NCBI GenBank assembly: GCA_011051825.1
Contig: DRKH01000461.1
Coordinates: 1 to 6,784, forward strand
Source: Desulfobulbus sp.
GTDB lineage: Bacteria > Desulfobacterota > Desulfobulbia > Desulfobulbales > Desulfobulbaceae
DNA: 6,784 nucleotides
Direction of reading: 5' to 3'
Part shown: in pieces, positions 1 through 4,528 of the stretch
How positions within the stretch are numbered: position 1 is the first letter of the stretch
Layout of the letters: every line of letters starts with the position of its first letter
The notes under the pieces: generated by a model
Databases searched by the model: none
What the model saw: the letters and a program-made list of their open reading frames with translations, nothing else
Told to the model about the DNA's origin: nothing
Program-made: the position numbers and the translations under genes

Positions 1-46
1 CATGAACAGCAATGATATCATGGTCGGTGTCCGCTACACCTTCTAA
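1..46 (+). CDS. C-terminal end of an outer-membrane beta-barrel protein (partial)
   Basis: Only the last 14 codons are inside the window, ending in TAA at 44-46. They read MNSNDIMVGVRYTF. The last strand alternates hydrophobic and polar residues (V-G-V-R-Y-T-F) and ends in phenylalanine. That is the classic C-terminal beta-signal recognised by the BAM complex in outer-membrane porins. The frame is also supported by the terminator that follows at 196-229. The rest of the protein lies upstream, so family and substrate cannot be named. A soluble protein that happens to end in Phe is possible but less likely. Confidence 0.6.
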   Translation, partial: MNSNDIMVGVRYTF

Positions 47-122
47 GGTATCTCGGCACAGGGTTTGTACCTATAAGAACAAATTATTACATTTCTCGAA
101 TTTTTCTTTTTTATAGCAGAAG

Positions 123-180
123 TTCAGGCGTAAGGCCCTGAAGAAGATTTTCCCAATATCCATACCGAGCAGTATGGATA
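123..180. repeat. two stacked inverted repeats after the porin end
   Basis: TTCAGG (123-128) pairs with CCTGAA (137-142) around an 8-base loop. TATCCATAC (157-165) pairs perfectly with GTATGGATA (172-180) around CGAGCA. Neither has a T tract on its 3' side. They may protect the porin mRNA 3' end or act as weak upstream helpers to the terminator at 196-229. A T-rich run (about 91-117) precedes them. No gene is seen between 47 and 315. Confidence 0.5.
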
Positions 181-181
181 C

Positions 182-202
182 AAAAGGCAAAAGGCAAAAG
201 GC
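182..202. repeat. three tandem copies of AAAAGGC
   Basis: The heptamer AAAAGGC is repeated exactly three times (182-188, 189-195, 196-202). The third copy is the outer part of the 5' arm of the terminator stem at 196-229. This looks like slippage duplication of the terminator's A-rich arm. Confidence 0.7.
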
Positions 203-229
203 GCCGGAAATTTATTTCCGGCGCCTTTT
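196..229. terminator. strong bidirectional terminator between porin and mscS
   Basis: A perfect 15-bp stem (arms 196-210 and 215-229) has a GC-rich core GGCGCCGG and a 4-base loop TTTA. The ends are AAAA on the left and TTTT on the right, so it gives a U tract in transcripts from either strand. It lies between a + strand gene end (46) and a - strand gene end (316), exactly where a shared terminator for convergent genes is expected. Confidence 0.85.
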
Positions 230-297
230 CAACATCGTACATTTTCAAATCACCGCTCATCCTGACCGACAAGGTTCGGAAACCAGGTTGACTACAC

Positions 298-330
298 CCT
301 GTGCTCAGTTACAGGTTAATCGGTAACCTG
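298..330. repeat. repeat-like 15-mer plus hairpin overlapping the mscS stop
   Basis: CCTGTGCTCAGTTAC (298-312) matches CCTGTGATCAGTTAC at 6093-6107 with one mismatch. It also shares CAGTTAC with the dispersed CTGAACAGTTAC motif. Directly adjacent, CAGGTTA (312-318) pairs with TAACCTG (324-330) around ATCGG. This hairpin includes the mscS stop codon (316-318). It has no T tract on the minus side, so it is not a terminator by itself. Confidence 0.4.
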
Positions 331-1293
331 ATGCATATGTACATCCTGCTGGGGATAGGGGAAAGACAGGCCTTTTTCATCAAAGGTCAGCTTGATTTTT
401 TCCGTTAAATCAAGCCGTACATTCCAATAATCCGCTGTTTTCACCCAGGGGCGGACAACAATATCCACACTCGAGGCCCCGAGTTCGGCAACGGCAATGG
501 TCGGTGCCGGATCATCAAGGATTCGGTTATCGGATTTGACAAGTTCTTCAAGAGTCGTCTTTGCCAGCCGGATATCATCGTCATAGCCGATACCGACAAC
601 CAGATCGATCCTGCGCGTTGGTTCGGCATTGATATTGGTGATGACTCCGGCTGTAATGGTACTGTTGGGGATGATGAATTTCTGGTTATCCGCGGTAAGA
701 ATAATTGTACTGAAAATATCGATCTGCCGGACCTTGCCGGTCACACCGCCGGCGGTAACGGCGTCGCCGACCTGAAACGGACGAAACAGGATCAACATGA
801 CGCCGGAGGCAAAGTTGGCCAGCGAATCTTTCAGGGCAAGACCGATAGCCAGACCGGCAGCACCGAGAATGGCAATAAATGAAGTGGTTTTAATACCCAC
901 CTGATCGGCAGCAGCAATGACCACGGCGGTGAGCAGGGCATAATATATCAGCTTGCCCAGAAAACGGGTCAGGGTTTCATCAACGCCGCCCTTGGCCATT
1001 GCCTTCCTGCCGATGGACGCAAACCACATGGCCAGCCAGCGGCCGACAACCAGGATGATCAGAGCGACCAGGATCCCGGGGCCGTTGGTAAAGAGCCAGT
1101 CCCTGCCCAGTTGCATATAATGGGCATAGGTGTCCGGGTTTAATGCTTCCTTCAGCTTCACCTGGGCTGCCGCCGGAGCGGCCTGTCCTCCCCCCTGCTC
1201 GCCTGCCGCATAAACGGATACAGCCGCAGTGCAGATGCAAAACACCGTCAACATAGACGATACCAAGGCCTTGATTCGACTTTTCAGTTCCAT
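316..1293 (-). CDS. mscS: MscS-family small-conductance mechanosensitive channel
   Basis: This 325-residue inner-membrane channel should open under membrane tension and release solutes during osmotic down-shock. Residues 1-30 look like a signal peptide (basic start, hydrophobic core, VYA-A end), followed by a Gly/Ala/Gln-rich linker. Membrane segments lie near 73-91, 112-129 and 139-165. The pore helix 141-164 has the Gly/Ala packing pattern ILGAAGLAIGLAL. Two leucines (148, 152) align with the E. coli vapour-lock L105 and L109. The beta domain carries RPFQVGD (171-177), IFSTIILTADNQ (193-204) and IPN (208-210). The C-terminal domain ends with FPYPQQDVH (311-319). Against E. coli MscS (286 residues) it has about 43 extra N-terminal residues, and Asp156 replaces hinge Gly113. 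The start is backed by AAGGAG at 1300-1305, six bases upstream. It stands alone, divergent from the transporter. The family call is very secure; the gene symbol follows sequence similarity only. Confidence 0.95.
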   Translation of the reverse strand: MELKSRIKALVSSMLTVFCICTAAVSVYAAGEQGGGQAAPAAAQVKLKEALNPDTYAHYMQLGRDWLFTNGPGILVALIILVVGRWLAMWFASIGRKAMAKGGVDETLTRFLGKLIYYALLTAVVIAAADQVGIKTTSFIAILGAAGLAIGLALKDSLANFASGVMLILFRPFQVGDAVTAGGVTGKVRQIDIFSTIILTADNQKFIIPNSTITAGVITNINAEPTRRIDLVVGIGYDDDIRLAKTTLEELVKSDNRILDDPAPTIAVAELGASSVDIVVRPWVKTADYWNVRLDLTEKIKLTFDEKGLSFPYPQQDVHMHQVTD

Positions 1294-1345
1294 AACCGTC
1301 TCCTTTCTTTTTTATTCTCACCCATGGTGTATACTGGCGGCTGCC

Positions 1346-1360
1346 CTGGAACAGTTCCGA
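1346..1360. repeat. dispersed repeat copy 1 (GGAACAGTTCC palindrome)
   Basis: CTGGAACAGTTCCGA sits in the mscS leader, 53-67 bases upstream of its start codon. The core GGAACAGTTCC is a perfect 11-bp odd palindrome. It matches the copies at 3457 and 4345 with one substitution (CTGG for CTGA). Confidence 0.6.
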
Positions 1361-1398
1361 CCGTGCAACCGGAAAACGAGAGGACACGACCGACAGCG

Positions 1399-1500
1399 GC
1401 ACATAGCCCGAATGTGCTCTGCGGCAACTATTTTATCACAAGAGAACACCAAAAATGATGTTGTATAAAATAATTAGGGATTATATATAAATAATTATCT
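1399..1500. promoter_or_regulatory. divergent promoter region of mscS and the SLC13 gene
   Basis: The 272 bases between the two divergent start codons are GC-rich near mscS and very AT-rich from about 1430 to 1500. For the + strand, TTGTAT (1461-1466) and TATATA (1484-1489), 17 bases apart, make a plausible sigma-70 promoter about 70 bases upstream of the transporter start. On the - strand, the TGTGATAAAAT run (about 1434-1444) could be an extended -10 for mscS, giving a leader of about 135 bases. That leader contains a 6-bp hairpin (1399-1404 with 1412-1417) and the repeat at 1346. Promoter calls are by eye only. Confidence 0.4.
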
Positions 1501-1565
1501 TTCATGATACCAGCAGCAGCATAGACAGAAACACTCACAAAAGTCCAGCCAAATTATTCAAAACC

Positions 1566-3362
1566 ATGCTTGAAATTTATCTGACCATCGCCATTCTCGC
1601 CCTCACGTTTGGCCTGCTTATCTTCAACAAACTACCGCCGGCGGCAATCTTTGTCGGCGCCTTAACCCTGACCATTACATTCAGGCTGGCTCCGCTTGAT
1701 GCGTCACTCAAAGGATTTAACAATCCCGGGGTCCTGACCGTTGGCGCACTGTTCATGATAGCAGCCGGCATGTACTCCACCGGGGCGATCTCGATCCTGA
1801 GTGAAAAACTTATCGGACGCCCGAAATCCATCCTCATGGCTCAGATTAAAATTCTGCCGAACATCGCCTTTGGCTCGGCATTTCTCAACAACACTCCGCT
1901 GGTGGCCATGATGATCCCGGTGATCCGGGATCTTTCCAGATCATGCGGTCTTGATGCTAAAAAACTCTATATCCCCCTGTCCTACGCCTCCATCCTCGGC
2001 GGCACCTGTACCTTGATCGGCACCGCAACCAACCTGGTCATTGCCGGACTGGTTGAGGAACAGCTGGCCGGCGGGAATGTCAAGATACCCATGGAGTCAA
2101 TCGGCCTGTTTGACCTGTCCTGGATCGGAGTTCCAATTACCATTGCCGGTATCGGGTTTCTGATGCTTTTTTCCCGCTGGCTGCTGCCCTCATCTTTCAA
2201 AAAAACTGGTGTGCTTGCCCAGGGGGAACGCCGCCTGTTTCGGATTGAACTCCATATCGACCCGAACGGTCCCCTGGTAGGAAAGACCATCGAACAGGCC
2301 GGTCTGGCTTCTTCGGAGGGTTTTTCAATCATCTGCCTGCTCAGAAACCGGAACAAACTTGAATTCGGCCCGGGAACGATGCTGCAGCCAAACGACTACA
2401 TAGCCTTTTCGGCCGACATTGACGGTGCAAAATCCCTCTGGGCAACCATTGGCCTGATACCGCTTTATGCCACCAAGGAGATACAACCCGACCGTCACCG
2501 GCACCATCTGGTTGAGGTTGCGGTTTCAGAAAAAAATTCTTTTCTTGGCCAGCGGATCGGTGATCTTAAACGGGATGATCGTGAATTCGAGGTCTGGCTG
2601 GTGGGCATGGCCAGAGAAGGTGCGGCCATGGATTATCCCCTTGAAAACGCAGTGATCCAGGTTGGAGATGTCGCCCTGCTTGAAGTCCGTGATCCTTTTT
2701 TCTACCGCAACCGGAATGAAACTGAATTTATTATGACAAAAAGGCTGCGTGGAGCACGGATCCAACGAACCGATAAGGCGGTTCTCGCGACCCTGATTAC
2801 CTTAGCCATGGTGGTTTCGGTTACCCTGGGCTGGTTTACCATGCTCAACGCCGCCCTGCTTGCAGCCGGTGCCATGCTGCTCACAGGATGCATGGACCTG
2901 AAAAGTGCCGGCAAGTCGGTAGATTTCGCGACCCTGATCGTCATTGCCTCGGCCATGGGCCTGGAGTCTGCGGTCACGGCCAGCGGGCTGTCGGATATAA
3001 TCGGCAACTTTCTCGGCGCCCTGGGCGGAGAGAATGTCTACCTTGCCCTGACCGTAGTTTTTCTCGGCTGCATTGTCATGGATGCCATGGTCACCAACGT
3101 CGCCTCGGCCGTCTTTATGTTTCCCATTGCCCTGACCATAGCGCAAAACCTCGGGGTCAGCTTCATGCCCTTTGCCATTACCGTTATGGTCGGCGCCTCC
3201 TGCAGTTTTATCTCGCCGGTCAGTTATCAGACCAACCTGATGGTCTATGGCCCGGGAGAATACAGCTTTGGTGATTTCGTCAAGGTCGGGGTTCCGCTCT
3301 CCCTGCTGGTCGGGGCCATTACGGTGCTGTTGACCCCGATCGTGTTTCCGTTCCATCCATAA
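1566..3362 (+). CDS. SLC13/DASS-family anion transporter with two internal RCK_C domains
   Basis: This 598-residue inner-membrane protein is probably a Na+-coupled anion importer. The first membrane half spans about 1-206 and holds FLNNTPLVA (106-114, the SNT-motif position) and GTATN (152-156). A hydrophilic insert of about 222-385 looks like two RCK_C (TrkA-C) domains: PNGPLVGKTIEQAGL followed by LQPNDYIAF, then SFLGQRIGDL followed by IQVGDVALLEV. The second half, 404-594, carries VTNVASAVF (509-517) and SPVSYQTNLMVYGPG (550-564), the paired inverted-repeat substrate sites of the fold. This layout is that of E. coli YfbS-like and algal/cyanobacterial SAC1/SLT-like members. Sulfate is a sensible candidate in a sulfur-metabolising host, but dicarboxylate or another anion is not excluded. 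The start is the only in-frame ATG at the N-terminus and matches the expected first helix; no clear Shine-Dalgarno sequence precedes it. It is monocistronic, convergent with the next gene. Confidence 0.9.
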   Translation: MLEIYLTIAILALTFGLLIFNKLPPAAIFVGALTLTITFRLAPLDASLKGFNNPGVLTVGALFMIAAGMYSTGAISILSEKLIGRPKSILMAQIKILPNIAFGSAFLNNTPLVAMMIPVIRDLSRSCGLDAKKLYIPLSYASILGGTCTLIGTATNLVIAGLVEEQLAGGNVKIPMESIGLFDLSWIGVPITIAGIGFLMLFSRWLLPSSFKKTGVLAQGERRLFRIELHIDPNGPLVGKTIEQAGLASSEGFSIICLLRNRNKLEFGPGTMLQPNDYIAFSADIDGAKSLWATIGLIPLYATKEIQPDRHRHHLVEVAVSEKNSFLGQRIGDLKRDDREFEVWLVGMAREGAAMDYPLENAVIQVGDVALLEVRDPFFYRNRNETEFIMTKRLRGARIQRTDKAVLATLITLAMVVSVTLGWFTMLNAALLAAGAMLLTGCMDLKSAGKSVDFATLIVIASAMGLESAVTASGLSDIIGNFLGALGGENVYLALTVVFLGCIVMDAMVTNVASAVFMFPIALTIAQNLGVSFMPFAITVMVGASCSFISPVSYQTNLMVYGPGEYSFGDFVKVGVPLSLLVGAITVLLTPIVFPFHP

Positions 3363-3378
3363 TCGGACATGCCCCGGT

Positions 3379-3432
3379 GCCTGGTTCAGGCCGAGGCAGG
3401 GTATGATTCGTTGCCCTGCCTGCCACAGGCAG
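3379..3432. repeat. mutually exclusive hairpins after the transporter stop
   Basis: AGGCAGGG (3394-3401) pairs with CCCTGCCT (3414-3421) around a 12-base loop. CTGCCTG (3416-3422) can instead pair with CAGGCAG (3426-3432) around CCA. The two stems share bases 3416-3421, so only one can form at a time. A smaller GCCTG/CAGGC stem lies at 3379-3391. No T tract follows, so these probably stabilise the 3' end before the terminator at 3467. Confidence 0.45.
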
Positions 3433-3456
3433 TGCAGACTTAGATATGGGGCAGGT

Positions 3457-3477
3457 CTGAACAGTTCCGAAAAAAGA
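3457..3477. repeat. dispersed repeat copy 2 (21-nt direct repeat, left of mtfA)
   Basis: CTGAACAGTTCCG followed by A6, G and A is identical over 21 bases to 4345-4365. Its 3' half forms the left arm of the terminator at 3467-3507. The core GAACAGTTC is an odd palindrome. Confidence 0.8.
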
Positions 3478-3507
3478 GGGAACGTATCAGCGCCCTCTTT
3501 TTTTCGG
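3467..3507. terminator. bidirectional terminator shared by the transporter and mtfA
   Basis: The left arm, CCG-A6-GAGGG (3467-3480), pairs with CCCTC-T7-CGG (3493-3507) with one bulged T and a 12-base loop. It has an A tract on the left and a T tract on the right, so it can stop transcripts from both sides. The right arm is inside the mtfA coding region: the mtfA stop codon is in the loop, and the arm encodes the last Pro-Lys-Lys-Arg-Gly codons. Confidence 0.75.
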
Positions 3508-4311
3508 TGGTCTGTCATCATTTTTAAAACGACGTTGGCGCCCGGCCGTGTCCTGTTGATAAAATCCGGCAAGGACATCGTAAAGCGCCCGGTGTTTTTT
3601 CTCCATCTGCATGGGCCGATCAAAAAAATATTCCGTTGCCACAGCAAAAAACTCCGCTTCATTCAGGGCACCGTACGAGTCAAGAAAGGTTTTTTCACCC
3701 TTGTCCGATTTCCGACGCAGAAGAAGAAATTCCTCTGTAAAAACCTTTGCCCAGGTCCTGTACTGGTCCCGGCTGTGCAACCTGGGTGTTCCATTTGCCG
3801 ATCCTGATTCCATGTCAAGCAAATGGGCGAATTCGTGATAGACCACGTTATGTCCGGATTCAGGATGTCGTGCCCCCCGTTTGACCTCATCCCATACCAG
3901 AATTACAGGACCTCGCTGAAATGCCTGGCCGTAAATAGCTGTTTTCGACCGTTCAACAAATGGATTCTGTGTAAAAACACCCATTGTAGAAGGAGGAACA
4001 ACAACGGTCGAAGGATAGACCAGCAGGGTTATCAGGCCGGGATACACATCATAGGGCAGGAAGCCCAGGACCAGCATGCATGCCTCTGCTGCTATGACAA
4101 TCCGTATTTCATCGGTAATCTCCAGATCGTTGCAGCCCTCAAATCTTTTTTCCACAAGAAATATCTGAATCAACTGCTGCAGACGATCTTTTTCCTCCGC
4201 ATTCAGGAAGGAGTAATGACGGACCTTCTCCTCAAGAATCTTCTGCCATTGGACGGCAAACGGTTCTTGCAGAATTTTTTTCCGGCGATGATCTCGTAGC
4301 CAGTGAAACAT
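3487..4311 (-). CDS. mtfA: MtfA-family zinc-dependent peptidase
   Basis: This 274-residue, probably cytoplasmic protein belongs to the MtfA (DUF980) family. E. coli MtfA (about 265 residues) is a zinc aminopeptidase that also binds and titrates the glucose repressor Mlc. The zinc-binding gluzincin-like motif HEFAH is at 159-163 (His159, Glu160, His163), followed by LLDMESGSANGTP. NEAEFFAVATEYFF at 217-230 supplies the downstream acidic ligand, probably Glu220. Upstream, LPYDVYPGLITLLVYPSTVVVP (85-106, given in two parts: LPYDVYPGLI and TLLVYPSTVVVP) fits the family core. There is no signal peptide. The start at 4311 is forced by a stop codon 18 bases upstream; the ribosome site is weak (AGG, 9 bases away). 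The last residues (Pro-Pro-Lys-Lys-Arg-Gly-Arg) are encoded by the terminator arm. 21-nt direct repeats flank the gene. No Mlc or PTS gene is nearby, so the partner is unknown. Confidence 0.9.
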   Translation of the reverse strand: MFHWLRDHRRKKILQEPFAVQWQKILEEKVRHYSFLNAEEKDRLQQLIQIFLVEKRFEGCNDLEITDEIRIVIAAEACMLVLGFLPYDVYPGLITLLVYPSTVVVPPSTMGVFTQNPFVERSKTAIYGQAFQRGPVILVWDEVKRGARHPESGHNVVYHEFAHLLDMESGSANGTPRLHSRDQYRTWAKVFTEEFLLLRRKSDKGEKTFLDSYGALNEAEFFAVATEYFFDRPMQMEKKHRALYDVLAGFYQQDTAGRQRRFKNDDRPPKKRGR

Positions 4312-4344
4312 TATATCATACCTGGTTAGTTAAGTGTCTTACTC

Positions 4345-4365
4345 CTGAACAGTTCCGAAAAAAGA
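4345..4365. repeat. dispersed repeat copy 3 (21-nt direct repeat, right of mtfA)
   Basis: Identical over 21 bases to 3457-3477. It lies 34-54 bases upstream of the mtfA start codon; read on the mtfA strand it is a T6 run followed by CGGAACTGTTCAG. Unlike the other copy, it has no GC-rich partner arm, so it is not a terminator here. Confidence 0.8.
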
Positions 4366-4398
4366 AACATGGCAAGTGTAACATGATGTTATTACGAG

Positions 4399-4455
4399 GT
4401 AAAGCTCTTTACACTGCAGGAGTTCAGGTAAAAAAACGGAACCTGCTCCTTCCCG
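4399..4455. promoter_or_regulatory. inverted repeats and possible terminator downstream of the cytochrome gene
   Basis: GTAAAG-CT-CTTTAC (4399-4412) is an operator-like inverted repeat. AGGAG and CAGGT (4418-4422, 4425-4429) pair with ACCTG-CTCCT (4441-4450) as a 10-bp stem with a 2-base bulge and an A-rich loop. On the - strand, CGGGAA/TTCCG (plus positions 4450-4455 with 4437-4441) followed by seven T (4436-4430) could be a weak intrinsic terminator for the cytochrome transcript. This stem excludes the 10-bp stem. A separate mtfA promoter is therefore expected in 4312-4400, but no convincing one is seen. Confidence 0.35.
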
Positions 4456-4528
4456 GCAACCTGACAGCCTTCGGCCTGAATACCCTGCGGGCCCGGCCGC
4501 CAACCTTTGCCCGGTACAGCATGGTTCT

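Noticed and set aside
980..1402. 140-codon open frame on the - strand over the mscS 5' end
   Set aside because: It is out of frame with the secure MscS protein, with Arg/Gly/Cys-rich shadow composition and no family resemblance.
2802..3662. 286-codon open frame on the - strand
   Set aside because: It lies opposite the conserved transporter, crosses the convergent gap and terminator and enters mtfA. Its composition (Gly/Arg/His/Asp-rich, no domain) is that of an antisense shadow.
3457..4365. integron cassette (attC sites) explaining the repeats around mtfA
   Set aside because: The repeats lack the RYYYAAC and GTTRRRY core sites and the paired inner sites of attC.
4424..4522. 32-codon, very basic frame after the cytochrome stop on the - strand
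   Set aside because: It has many Arg/Lys codons, but these follow from the local GC-rich sequence, and no ribosome site precedes the ATG.
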